Positions 37,334-47,603 of a stretch of 58,038 nt of DNA are shown in pieces. The stretch comes from Lewinellaceae bacterium. Its GTDB lineage: Bacteria; Bacteroidota; Bacteroidia; Chitinophagales; Saprospiraceae. The stretch spans positions 1 to 58,038 of the forward strand of contig JADJFA010000030.1 in the NCBI GenBank assembly GCA_016708875.1, given 5' to 3'. Within the stretch, counting starts at the first letter, position 1. Each line of letters starts with the position of its first letter. The notes beneath the pieces were generated by a model. It saw nothing but the letters and a program-made list of their open reading frames with translations, was not told where the DNA came from and did no database searches. Position numbers and translations under genes: made by a program.

Positions 37334-37735
37334 ATGAACCAACTTTTTACACATTTGGCGCTTCTTTCAGGATTCGCCACCCTGTTTCTTTCTTGTAAGG
37401 CCGAGTATGCTTGCCATGAATTGGCCGGACGCTGGACGAACCGTGAAGGCCAAATTCTCTCCTTCGAGCCGGATGGCAAAGCACTCTGGCTCATCAAATT
37501 TGGGAGTCAATTTGACACTTTTGCCATCAACTATCGCTATGATTGCAAGCAAAAAACGGCAACGCTCGACCTGATGAATTTCAAATCAGGCCCGCTTGCG
37601 GGCAAAACCCTTTTTGGTATCGTTGAATGGAGCAGCGACTCCGTGTTCCGCTTCGATGCCGAGTCAGGCAATTCATCCGAGGTAAGGCCCAGCAATTTCA
37701 ACGCGGAGCATACGGAAAGGTATTTTAGGGAATGA
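37334..37735 (+). CDS. Small putative lipoprotein of unknown function
   Basis: ATG at 37334 starts MNQLFTHLALLSGFATLFLS with a lipobox-like LFLSCKAEYAC, so it is probably lipidated and periplasmic. The remaining about 110 residues contain LAGRWTNREGQILSFEPDGK, ALWLIKFGSQFDTFAINYRY and DLMNFKSGPLAGKTLFGIVE, the beta-rich layout of lipocalin-like small domains (W-x-N-x-E-G opening). Exact family unknown. The open frame extends upstream to 37250 but that part overlaps radC's end and lacks signal character. It is intact and 80 bp downstream of radC. Confidence 0.7.
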   Translation: MNQLFTHLALLSGFATLFLSCKAEYACHELAGRWTNREGQILSFEPDGKALWLIKFGSQFDTFAINYRYDCKQKTATLDLMNFKSGPLAGKTLFGIVEWSSDSVFRFDAESGNSSEVRPSNFNAEHTERYFRE

Positions 37736-37830
37736 GGAAATTGGTTCGAATAGTTCGATTGGGGATTGATTCGATTGGGTGATCGCTTAATCGAATCAAT
37801 CATCCAATCGAATCAATCGAATCAATCAAC
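37736..37830. repeat. GATTCGATTGG-type inverted repeat between convergent genes
   Basis: The core stem is 37764-37783 against 37799-37818 (20 bp, one mismatch: GATTGATTCGATTGGGTGAT). Extra TTCGATTG units lie on both sides. The left flank (37733-37780) is the second copy of the repeat after the second corA gene at 24243-24295. The stop codon of the small lipoprotein is at the left edge and that of the DUF3467 gene at the right edge. Confidence 0.8.
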
Positions 37831-38148
37831 TCACGCTTGCGCCACTGGTGCGCCAAAATTCATGGGTGGCAGCGGTTGGTCGGGTTCTTCGATTTTGCCA
37901 AACTGCATTTCAAATTTTTGAACATTGTCGCGCAGGGCGTACAACAGCCGTTTTGCGTGTTGTGGTGTTAGCACGATACGGGCCTTCACCTTTGCCTTTG
38001 GCAAATTGGGCATCAGACGAATAAAGTCAACGACAAACTCAGCGTTGGAATGTGAGATGATCGCGAGGTTGGAGTAGATGCCTTCAGCCACTTCTTCCGA
38101 AATTTCGATATTGATGGCGGGTTGCTGTCCGATATTTTCTTTAGCCAT
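37831..38148 (-). CDS. DUF3467 domain-containing protein
   Basis: A 105-residue intact protein starting MAKENIGQQPAINIEISEEV and continuing AEGIYSNLAIISHSNAEFVV, DFIRLMPNLPKAKVKARIVL, TPQHAKRLLYALRDNVQKFE. This is the full DUF3467 domain with its NLAxISHSxxEFVxDF and TPxHAKRLL motifs. The family is common in Bacteroidota and has no established function. A -7-like TACTTTTG lies on the minus strand at 38219-38226, about 70 bp upstream. Confidence 0.93.
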   Translation of the reverse strand: MAKENIGQQPAINIEISEEVAEGIYSNLAIISHSNAEFVVDFIRLMPNLPKAKVKARIVLTPQHAKRLLYALRDNVQKFEMQFGKIEEPDQPLPPMNFGAPVAQA

Positions 38149-38218
38149 TTTGTGTTATTATTTTAAGAATCAAATGTTTGTGATAGACGTTGCCCGAGGA
38201 GCCCAAGTTTTGAAAGGA

Positions 38219-38226
38219 CAAAAGTA
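38219..38226 (-). promoter_or_regulatory. Candidate -7 element of the DUF3467 gene (TACTTTTG)
   Basis: It matches TAnnTTTG on the minus strand. No clear TTTG is found 19-21 bp upstream of it, so the call is tentative. Confidence 0.35.
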
Positions 38227-38270
38227 CCGTTTGCAGACGTCCCGAATGGATGAATTTCTAGAAATAAAAA

Positions 38271-38417
38271 TAAACAGCAAAACCGCAAAACCGGAGAACA
38301 GGAAAATATAAAACTGCCAGGAAATTGATCTCGAAAAAGGTAAAATTTGGCCTTTTTCGGATCAAAATGTAGGGTTTTATATTTTCCTGTTCTCCGGTTT
38401 TGCGGTTTTGCTGTTTA
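38271..38417. repeat. Perfect 44-bp-arm inverted repeat with nested hairpin
   Basis: Left arm 38271-38314 and right arm 38374-38417 are perfectly complementary over 44 bp (from TAAACAGCAAAACCGCAAAA). The 59-bp spacer contains a second stem, GATCTCGAAAAAGG against CCTTTTTCGGATC with one bulge, leaving a loop of about 10 nt. It lies downstream of the reprolysin-like gene and upstream of the DUF3467 promoter, both on the minus strand, so it may be a terminator. Confidence 0.92.
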
Positions 38418-38437
38418 ATTTTGTTGCCTAAAACGGG

Positions 38438-41400
38438 TTACCGTCCGCCTACTTTGCTAAGACGAACACCTCCCCAATTTTGTCCATCGCTCAAGCGAAG
38501 GAGGTAGGTGCCCTGCGGCAAATCCTGAAGGTCGAGCGTCGTCGTCAATTGGCCGCCAATGGGTTGCAAATCAATGGATTGGAGCAAACGCCCTGTTGCG
38601 TCGAACACTTCGACGTGAAGCGCATCAAATGCATTTTGCAGCGTAAGCACAAACAATCCAGTGCTTGGGTTGGGCGAAACTGCCAAGCCCCAGGCCTCGG
38701 TTGGTTCAATGGTGCCTGTCATGATCACCAGATTCGTCACCGAAGCCGTACAGCCGTTTGCATCAGTAGCCACAACAGTGTGGCTGCCAGGCGCGAGATT
38801 GCTAAAAACGCCGCTGCTTTGGGGCGCGCCACCGTTCAGGCTGTACTCATAGTTGGTTACGCCGCCTGATGCAGTGGCAGTGATTTCGTTTCCGTTCACG
38901 GTTGCTCCGAGCGTCAAGGCCTGCGGCTCCTCTATTAGGATTCCAGTAAGGGAAAATGTAAACCCGTCGGCGTCACGTACCGTCACGGTATAAGTTCCTG
39001 CTGGCAGGTTGTTGAAACCACCATTGGTCTGGAAAGTGCCGCCATTCAAACTGTATTGGTAAGGCGGAATACCTCCCGAACCAAGGGCCATAATCAAGCC
39101 ACTATTGTCTCCATTGCACACTAGGTTGATTGATACAGAAGATCCTCCAAGCAGCTGAACATTTATGGTAAAAGTCGTTGTGGCCGTGCAGCCATTTGCG
39201 TCGGTAGCCGTAACATTGTATGTCCCATTAGGCAGGTTCTGCAAATCCGGGTTGGGCGCATCGCTCGTGAATGAATAAGGTGCTGTGCCGCCTGTTAAAC
39301 CCGCTAATCCGTCGCGACCCGTTACCGTAACGGTCACATTCAACAATGGGGGTTGGTTGATGACGATGTTTTGCAAGCTCACTTCATTGCCCTCAAAGTC
39401 TTTGGCCGTTACCGTATATGTGCCAGCGGGCAAATTATTAAACGTAGCACCTTGGAATGGACCTCCATTCAAACTGTAAGCATAGAAGGGAATGCCGCCA
39501 GAGGCTGTAGCTGTTATGCTACCATTGGTGTCACCGAAACACAAGAGGTTTACCACCGTTACACTTAAAGCTAGCGGCAGCACATTCACGGTAGCCTGGG
39601 TAATGGCAGTACAGCCGTTCGCATCGCGCACGGTCAACGTGTACGTACCATTGGCTATGTTGAAGAACTGATTGCTTGCTTGAAATGACGTGCCGTTAAT
39701 ACTGTATTCAAGTGGGCTGGTACCCCCGCTCGGCCGTTACTACTATGTCATTGGTAATGGCATTTGCAGAGGCCGTAATGGCACTTGGATTGGCCAAAAT
39801 AATTTGAACGGAAGATGCACTGAATCCTCCATTGTCAGTTACGAACACGGTATAGTTGCCCGGAGGAAGATTGCTGAATACATTGGATGCCTGTCCGGCG
39901 CCACCATTGATACTGTACTCATAAGGCAATTGCCCGCCACTGGCCGTCACTATGATTTCACCATCGTTGCCTCCGTTGCAACTGACTTCGTTCTGGACAT
40001 CCGCTAACCCGTAAATTGTTTACTGCTACCGTAGCCTCCAGAGGTAGCGGTGCATCCATTTTCGTCGCGCACGGTTACCGTGTATACGTCATTGCTAAGG
40101 TCAAGGAATTCGTTGCTGCTCTGGAATGCAATGCCATTGATGCTGTATTCCAATACACCTGTGCCGCCTGAAGCAGTTACGGTAATGTCATCGCTTGCTA
40201 CTGATGTGCTAACCGAAATGACTGTCGGATTGCTGATTGTAACCGGATTGGTGGAAACCGTAAAGCCGAATTGGCCCGTCACCACCACGGTATAAGTGCC
40301 TGCTGGGAGACCACTGAATACGTTGCTGCTTTGGCTCGCGCCACCGTTGAGACTGTAAGTGTATGTGCCGTTCAGGCCTGTGGCCGCTACTGTGATTTCG
40401 CCCGTCGCGTCGTCATGGCACAGGATTTCACTCGTTTCGCTAGCCGATGCAGCGAGGTTGTTGGTGACTATATTGATGTTGAAAATTGCGTCGTGGACCC
40501 AGGCGTTGTTGTTTTGGTCGAGCGCATCAAAGTGGAAATCGTCTGCGGTCGCAGCATCGCCGTTGTTGGTGTAAACCAGCAAGTTATTGTTGATGTCCTC
40601 CTGGGTAAAGCTGTCACCCATTGCAAGCGGGTTGCCGTTTAAGGTCAGTTCTCCATGTTGCGGAAGGCTGAGGAGGATAAAGACTCCCTGTCCCGGAATG
40701 CCACTGATTTCCATATCCAAATGGCTCTGGAAAATTACTTCACTCAGGCCGGATCCGACGCTGAGCGGGTTATTGACCAAGATATTCCCTGCAACAATTA
40801 CTTCTGGAAAACAGAACGAAAGACTCCAGGCCGTAATCGGGCCACCATCTACGTCATAGTTGTCGGTCACTACAAGTTTCCAATCTCCTATTGCGCTCTT
40901 GCCGTTGTGCGCATTGAGCGTTTCGATGGATTGGAAGGTGCCGCTCAAAGCCGGGGACGTGTTATTGCATTGATTTTCAAGAAGGTCCGCGTTTTGTGCT
41001 GCCTGGCTGTCAAAGTGAGGTTGACGTTTGCCCTATTGCAACCGTATGGATCGGCTGGAACACCCGGCTGGTCAAAAAGCAGGGTAGTGTCGCCTGTTGG
41101 GGATACAAGACTTGCAAGGAGGTCGCCAGTATAACTGTGGGTAATGGCCAGGCTAAGGTTCACATCATTGATGTCCTTGTTTTGCCCGACGTTCAGGTTT
41201 GACGTAACTGTATTAACCGAGCTGGCGTCAATGGTTTTTGGCACATCGGTACTGTTAAACTGAACCCCGCAAATGTTTGCACCCGTTTGGAAAGCCCATG
41301 TGGCGGAATAACTGCCTGTGCCACAATCATTGCTTGCGCGAACACGCCAGTAGTAAACCGAGGAGGTCAAAAGGTCGCCTACCGTTCCACTTGTGCCGCT

Positions 41401-43829
41401 TACGGTTTGGCTTGAAACTAAGGAACCTACTGAAAATGATGGGTTTGTAGCCACTTCCAAAAGGTAAGTGTTGGCAAAAGAAGCTGCTGACCAGGTAAGT
41501 ATGGCCGTAGTACTTAACCCCGATTCGCCGTTTGTCGGGCTGATTACATTGGCTGTGCCGGGGGCGCCGGGTAATGCCGTAAGTGAAACCGTTGCCGTTT
41601 GGGTTATTGCGCCTCCGTTACCTGTAATGGCGAGTGTATAGTTGCCCGCCATACCAGGTGTTATATCCGTAATGGATATGGTGGCTGTGCCCGATGGCAT
41701 CACAGGATTGGGTGAGATGTTTACGGTTGCGCCCGCTGGAGCGCCGGTCACACTCAAGGTGACGTCACTGTTGAAACCTGCAATAGGTGTCAAAGTGCTA
41801 CTAAAGGAAGCGCTCGAATCTGCGCAAATATTCAGACTGCTTATAGAAGTGCCTATCAGGTAGGTAGGGGTAGGGGGCGTTTCAATGCGGAAATTCGTAT
41901 TGGAAATATCAAAAAAGATATTGCCCACCGATTCTACCCGAACCCTGCAAGTAGTGGAGACGTTGTTTGGAACAGTGATGTTGGCGGTGCCATTGTTCGG
42001 AACGCTTGCGGCTAATTCTACCGGATAGGTAAAGCCTCCATCCGTAGAAAGCGTGATACGCACATTGGTGCATGAAACAGGAGCGGCAGTAGTATTTGCC
42101 ACATCCCAGGTCACCGTTTTCGTTTCGCCGACAAGCCAAAGCACATTTGTATTGGGTACTGTGACGAGGAATGGCCCTGCGGTGGCGGCCACGGTGATTT
42201 GCACATCATCTTCGTCCGTGCAACCTGAATACCAGTCATTGTCGCGGGCTACTACCCGAAAATTCATGTTACGTGCCACACCGGGGAGTTCTTCCCAGGT
42301 CGAGTTCACATTGTTCACCAGGTCTGGCAAACGCGGGAAATATCGGGTGGGCGAAGTGTTGCCTTTGTATGAACGAAACAATGGGCCTACTGTAGCCGTA
42401 GACACAGGAGGCGAAGGCGAGTCGCCATAGTCCATTTGCTCCCAGGTGTAGGTAAGCGTATCGCCATCAATGTCGGAACCAACAGCTGTAAGCGCAAAGG
42501 GTGTTGATTTTGGGATGATTCGGTTGGGGCCGCCATTTACGTCCGGGTTGTGATTTGTTGTTGTAATCTTTACGGGACAAGTATTCGCGCCGCCTGTATT
42601 GATAAAGGCCCCCATTTCCTGAATGTTGTAGCCATGGAAAATGTCTTCGCTGTGTGCATCAACATTTTGAGCGCCGCAAATGCCCGCATAAGCCATAATG
42701 GTAGTTCCACTCCCCGGCTCCACAGCGGCAGGATTGTTCACGTTCCCGCCGCAGTTGCCATAAGTATGGCTGCCGCCAAACTGGTGGCCTATTTCGTGGG
42801 CTACATAATCAATGTCAAAAGGATCACCAACAGGGCTTCCTCCACCCGTTACACCATTGGCTTTGCTGGTGCCGCACACCACATAAAGACCGGCAACGCC
42901 ACCTCCACCTGTGCTGAATACGTGGCCGATGTCGTAGTTGGCGACTCGATCACATTGTTGCAGGTAATCTGGTTTTGACCAAGCATTGCGCCGCCGTCGT
43001 TGTTTGTGTAGGGATCGGCAGCGGCATTCAGGTAAATAATGAGGTCGTTGTTCGGGATGATCTGCATCGTGACGGCAAAGTCAATTTCGTACACGCCGTT
43101 CACGCGGTTCATCGAAGTATTCATGGCCGCCAGTACAAGGGGCTTGGTGCCGCCATGGAAGGCAGCGTACTCGCCCGTGCAAGCCAGTGCAAGGCGATAG
43201 CGCCGAAGTTTGGTATCGCCCTGGAATTCAGCCAGTTGGGCGGGAGTCAACTTCTTGCTATGTTCCAACAGTTGTGCCCCATCTGGCTCAGGTGTAGCAC
43301 AAGTCCAAAGCGCATCATCCGCTGTGGGGAGGTAATCTTTTTTGTTGTAAACAACATAAAACTCGGTATTTCCATGTACTGCCGGGTCAATGAAATAAGT
43401 GCCGTACTTGCCGGAACGCACCATGCCATGGAAGCCCCAAGGCGTGAGGTCGCATTTCAATACTGCGGTCGGGTCGTCAATTCCTCGACCTGTATAAGTT
43501 CTTATTTGAGGGTATTTGGCTTGCAAATCGGGGTGCATCACGGGCGTTGCTTCGATTTGGAAACGTCCCATGCCGCCATCGGGCAATGGCAGGGAGAGCA
43601 CGGGCCAATTGCCAGATTCGGCAGCTGTACTGAAGCGTTCAGGTGCAGCAGCCAATACGGGCTGTAGTGCTGAAACATTGAGCCGCGCAGCGCGAAACTT
43701 GGCAGGCTGGATGCGGCGTTCTCCAGTGGTAGGAATGCCGCTTTCTGGCATATCTGTCCAGATAGATTGGGCATGAGAAGCGCCGACGACCATCAGCGCG
43801 CACAGTAGGGTGAGAAGTTTCTCAAACAT
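38438..43829 (-). CDS. Large secreted reprolysin-like metalloprotease with P-domain, SprB-like repeats and T9SS type A domain (frameshifted)
   Basis: Minus-strand start MFEKLLTLLCALMVVGASHA (signal peptide). A propeptide follows, then a catalytic domain with YVAHEIGHQFGGSHTYGNCG (HExxHxxGxxH zinc site, near 42790) and a Met-containing turn SGTTIMAYAGICGAQNVDAH. Next are fibronectin/Ig-like modules, including an Asn-Pro-S repeat-like NGESGLSTTAILTWSAASFA. A proprotein-convertase P-domain follows (SLAITHSYTGDLLASLVSPT, then IGDWKLVVTDNYDVDGGPIT), then a cadherin-like module (LPQHGELTLNGNPLAMGDSF) and at least six SprB-like units (YSLNGG-x-x-Q-S-x-x-F-x-x-L-x-x-G-x-Y-T-V). The end is a type A sorting domain (LAVSPNPSTGLFVLTLQNAF, LPQGTYLLRLSDGQNW). 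Frameshifts occur near 42880, 40960, 40010 and 39700. About 1,790 residues. Confidence 0.88.
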
Positions 43830-44121
43830 TAGAAAGAAGGAAAATTTTGGATTTGACAAACGAAAAGAGATGTGAGCAGCCTCGATCTGGGAGAATTGCT
43901 GGCTTTGGATTAAAGAAAGGCGAAAGTAGCCAACTCGGTGCTTTTAGAGGCTAAATATTGTAAGCCTTTGGCAAAGGGTGGCAAAAAAATAGCAAAGTGT
44001 TAAGGCCAAATGCCTGCTTTTGAAAAGTTTAACGCATAGTTGGCCCATACTTTAACACGCCAATACTTTGCTAGATGGGAAGTCAGTAGAAACCTTTGAT
44101 TGAATCAAATTTTTGCCGACT
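43830..44121. other. Divergent intergenic region
   Basis: Holds the promoters of the minus-strand protease and the plus-strand unknown. TTTGGCAAAGGGTGGCAAAAAA (43974-43990 region) and CCCATACTTTAACACGCCAA (44043-44066) are suggestive, but I cannot define a clean promoter. No gene is seen. Confidence 0.35.
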
Positions 44122-45232
44122 ATGAAAATTTCCACGCTTCTTTCCTGGTTTTTGTGCTCTAGCAGCCTGCCACAGTCCAGAATATTTTGTTCAAAAGGGG
44201 ACTACGATAGAGCGATTGAACTGTACAGTTCAAATATTGGCGATCAAAGAAACGGCAGGCAAAGTAAAAGACCTTCTGGGGCTCGAATCGGCATTTGGTC
44301 TTGCACAAAGGCGCGATTCTGCTGAACTAGCTCTGTTAGGTGAGGTCGCTTTATCTGAAAACTGGCCGCGTATCAATAAGATTCATCGTCAAATCCAGGC
44401 GCGCCAGCAGAAACTATCTGCCCATGGTTCCTTCAAAAGCAAAAAAGGGTTTGTCCCTACGTTCACGCAAATCAAGACCATTGATTCACTGGAAGCAGAC
44501 AGTCGTCGTCTTGCTGCTGCCTACCTTTACAACCATGCGCAAGGACTTCTTGCCATAACCGATTCCACTGGCCAACGACAACCCGCCGGAGATGCCTACC
44601 GTGCATTACTTGAATTAAAAGACAATTACTTTCCTTCCTGGGAAAATGCCAATGCGCTGATTGACAGCGCATATCAGAATGGAAAGGCCCACATTCTTTT
44701 TGAAACGAGTGTGCTAAACGGAGTGCCGGATGGCAAGGCTTTTTGGCGTGACACCCATCTGGGAGAGAGCAGGGTAAAAAGCGAATGGTTGGTTTTTTAC
44801 ACAGACTCAACAGCTCGCTCAAATTTTGACTTTCGTGCTAAATGCCGCTTGGTATCGCTTTATGTAAGCCCGGAAAGCAATACTAGTACCGAGCGTACTG
44901 AGTGCACGCAAGTTGAAGATGGTTACGATGAAAAATTGGATACCGCAGGAAGGGTTATTTCTCGTACGTTGAAATACAAGACTGAAACTAAAACAATCAC
45001 CACTTACAGTGCTAGTCGCTCTGCCAATGGCACGGTACTTTTACAGTTGGTGGATGAGCATACAGGGAAAACACTGCACGAACAAGCCATTGATGGGCAT
45101 CACAATTCTAGTGACAGTTCAGAGATGTTTATGGTCTCTGCCCCCAGTGAAATGTTCATGATTGGGTATGTTGCCAGTAGTATTCAAGGGTCTATTCATT
45201 GGCATTTGAGAAAGATGTTTGTGGCGAAATAG
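44122..45232 (+). CDS. Exported protein of unknown function, one frameshift
   Basis: ATG at 44122 gives MKISTLLSWFLCSSSLPQSR, a weak signal peptide, then a TPR-like GDYDRAIELY. After an indel near 44225 a single frame runs to 45232. Segments include NKIHRQIQARQQKLSAHGSF, AAAYLYNHAQGLLAITDSTG, DAYRALLELKDNYFPSWENA and NALIDSAYQNGKAHILFETS. A beta-rich C-terminal half follows (EWLVFYTDSTARSNFDFRAK, AGRVISRTLKYKTETKTITT, TVLLQLVDEHTGKTLHEQAI). The helical first part may be tetratricopeptide-like. I recognise no family. About 370 residues; convergent with the dehydrogenase gene that follows. Confidence 0.6.
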
Positions 45233-45261
45233 GGTAGTGGAGCCTTCATCAAATCCCCTAA

Positions 45262-46682
45262 ACAAATATGCTTCACCTCCAAAAAATCCTCCAAACCATA
45301 CTTCGAGCCTTCCGCCCAATGCCGCTTTCTTTCACACCGCCGAAGGGCGCGACTGTAGTAGCTACCATACCTGTATTCACGCCCACCATCCCGTATTCGA
45401 GTGCCTCAGCTACGCGGAACACCCGCCCGATGTCGCGCCCGTAGAAGTAGGCGGCCAAACCGTATGGCGTATCATTTGCCATTTTAATCACCTCTTTTTC
45501 TTCTGAAAAGCGGATAACAGGCGCCACCGGGCCAAATATCTCCTCGTGCATGATGTCCATTTTGGTAGTCACATCAGCCAGCACCGTGGCTTCATAGAAA
45601 GTGCCCTGCAAGGCATGGCCCCCGGTCACTATCCGCGCTCCTTTTTGCGTGGCATTGCCTACCAGCCGTTGTACTTTTTCGAGGGCTTCGGCATTGATGA
45701 GCGGGCCAATATTCACGCCTTGCTCTGTGCCGGGACCGATTTTTTGCTTCAATACAGCGGCGGTGAATTTTTCCAGAAATGCCTCATATACACCGTCTTG
45801 TACAAAAATCCGGTTGGCGCACACAGGTTTGTCCTGCATTGCGATATTTGGCTACGATGGCGCCGTCCACGGCAGCATCAAGGTCGGCATCGTCAAACAC
45901 GATAAGGGGCGTTACCGCCGAGTTCGAGCGAGATTTTCTTTACGGTATCCGCGCACTGGCGCATGAGCAATTGCCCACTTCAGTGCTGCCGGTAAAGGAA
46001 ACTTTGCGCACCATCGGACTGTCTGTCAGGACTTTGCCGATGGCTGGTGCGTCCATGCCCGTGACGATGTTGAGCACTCCCGGCGGGAATCCTGCGCGGG
46101 CCAGTTCGGCCAATGCCAAGGCGGATAAAGGGGTTTCTTCCGAGGGTTTGAGTACCACGGTGCATCCTGCGCGAGCGCAGGGGCGACCTTTCGGGTAATC
46201 ATCGCATTGGGGAAGTTCCAGGGCGTGATAGCGGCTACCACGCCGATGGGCTGTTTGACCACGAGCAGGCGCATACCGGGCAGGTGCGGCGGAATAATAT
46301 CGCCATACGCCCGCTTCCCTTCTTCGGCAAACCACTCGATAAACGTGGCGCCGTACCGGATTTCACCTTTTGCTTCGGGTACTGGTTTGCCTTGTTCGAG
46401 GGTCAAAAGCAGCCCAAGATCATCGGCATTTTCCAAAATCAGATCGTGCCACTTGCGCAAAATTGCGGCACGTGCGGTAGCGGTTTTGGCGCGCCACTCG
46501 GGCAAGGCAGCTTCGGCGGCTAAAATGGCTTGTTTGGTTTCAGCCGTGCCGCAATCAGCCACGCGGGCAAGTTCTTCGCCAGTGGCTGGGTTGGTGACAG
46601 AGAAGGTTTTGCCGGAATCGGCGGAAGTCCATTCGCCATTGATGAAGGCTTGGCGGTGTAAGAGTGTGGAATCTTTGAGCAT
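45262..46682 (-). CDS. gabD: NAD(P)-dependent succinate-semialdehyde dehydrogenase, frameshifted
   Basis: Oxidises succinate semialdehyde to succinate at the end of the GABA shunt. The aldehyde dehydrogenase signatures are in order: HRQAFINGEWTSADSGKTFS; GVVAAITPWNFPNAMITRKV; TVVLKPSEETPLSALALAEL; FTGSTEVG (nucleotide binding); SLELGGNAPLIVFDDADLDA (catalytic Glu); YRNAGQTCVCANRIFVQDGV (catalytic Cys); EEIFGPVAPVIRFSEEKEVI; GGVKESGIGREGSKYGLEDF. MLKDSTLLHRQAFINGEW and the VCANR context fit the GabD subgroup. At least five indels (near 46165, 45990, 45920, 45845, 45300) split the frame. The end is placed at the EVKHICLGD segment. About 470 residues. Confidence 0.88.
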
Positions 46683-46695
46683 GGAATGGATGTAC

Positions 46696-46729
46696 ACCCG
46701 TCCTACGGCTTCAAGCCGCTAGGACGGGT
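46696..46729. repeat. Palindrome, CTTCAAG-centred
   Basis: ACCCGTCCTACGGCTT and AAGCCGCTAGGACGGGT pair with a single bulged G around a central C. It sits between the Cys-rich gene (ending 46740) and the gabD start. Confidence 0.8.
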
Positions 46730-46739
46730 TATTTCTGTA

Positions 46740-47472
46740 TCAAAACCCGGGCGGACAAACTTTGCCAATCCGGGAAAAGCGCTCCATTTCTTTCCGAAAG
46801 CGGCTAAGTGCCAACAGCATATCGAGGATTTCATCGGTTTTTTCGGGCCAGGTTTTGCGAATCATTTCCCAGGAGCCGAGACTTCGCTCTGCAAAGTATG
46901 CAGGCTTTTGCACTGCCATTCGCATCGCTTTGGTAGGGTGGGTCGCCCCAAATCTCGGTATTGTGCATATCCTCCATGCCCGGAAACTGCGCGGCGGGCT
47001 TTTACACCGATAAAGGCTGCGTACTGGTGGATGATTTCTATGGCCTCTTGCGTGTGTTCCAGTTGTTCCACGTCAATGGGAATTTCCATTTCGGCCATTG
47101 CTGGGTTTCGGCCTCTCGTGCTGTTAAAATTCCTGGTTTGTTTTAAAAAAGCATCTGTCAACTTGAAATAAGCCATCCCTCTCAAAGATTTCGGCTTCCA
47201 GTTTTTCCATGTCCGGGTCCGGAATGGGCTCAGGCTCGGCCCGGACTTCTGCGGGGTCTATTCCGGCTTCGCGTAGCATTTCGTCGAGCATGCGCAGGAT
47301 TCTTTGAAATGATCGCTCACGGTGCTCCACATTTCCTCGTCGGTCATGGGGGTATCGAGTTTCCAGCGTTCCAGTTCTTCCACGCCCACAGCGCAACGTT
47401 CGACAAAGACACAGCGCTCGCACCAGCGGTCGCAGTAGTTGTGGATGGAAGATAGAGTTTTGGTTCGCTCAT
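46740..47472 (-). CDS. Cys-rich (probable zinc-binding) protein of unknown function, frameshifted
   Basis: Minus-strand ATG at 47472 starts MSEPKTLSSIHNYCDRWCER, with a cluster C-x3-C-x2-C-x5-C (CDRWCERCVFVERC) that looks like a metal-binding knuckle. Then come VGVEELERWKLDTPMTDEEM, WSTVSDHFK, RILRMLDEMLREAGIDPAEV, FFKTNQEF, ATEWIDVEQLEHTQEAIEII-like and HQYAAFIGVKARRAVSGHGG. The final part is SLGSWEMIRKTWPEKTDEIL, DMLLALSRFRKEMERFSRIG. It is mostly helical, about 240 residues, no signal peptide. I do not recognise a characterised family; similar N-terminal CxxxCxxC proteins occur in Bacteroidota. Four or five frameshifts. It follows gabD in the same direction? No: it lies upstream of gabD on the same strand. 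Confidence 0.55.
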
Positions 47473-47603
47473 GGGCGGGGTAGGGGGATATTTAGTGCAA
47501 ATGTCAAGATCTTTTTAAAGAAAAAGACCCACCTACGGGCATCGCTGTTTTTGAATTTACAATTTTAGTCAAAGCCTTTGCTATGTTTGCCATCAATTTT
47601 TAA

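Noticed and set aside
38271..38417. Retron msr/msd or group II intron end
   Set aside because: No reverse transcriptase or maturase gene is near; the structure is a simple nested inverted repeat.
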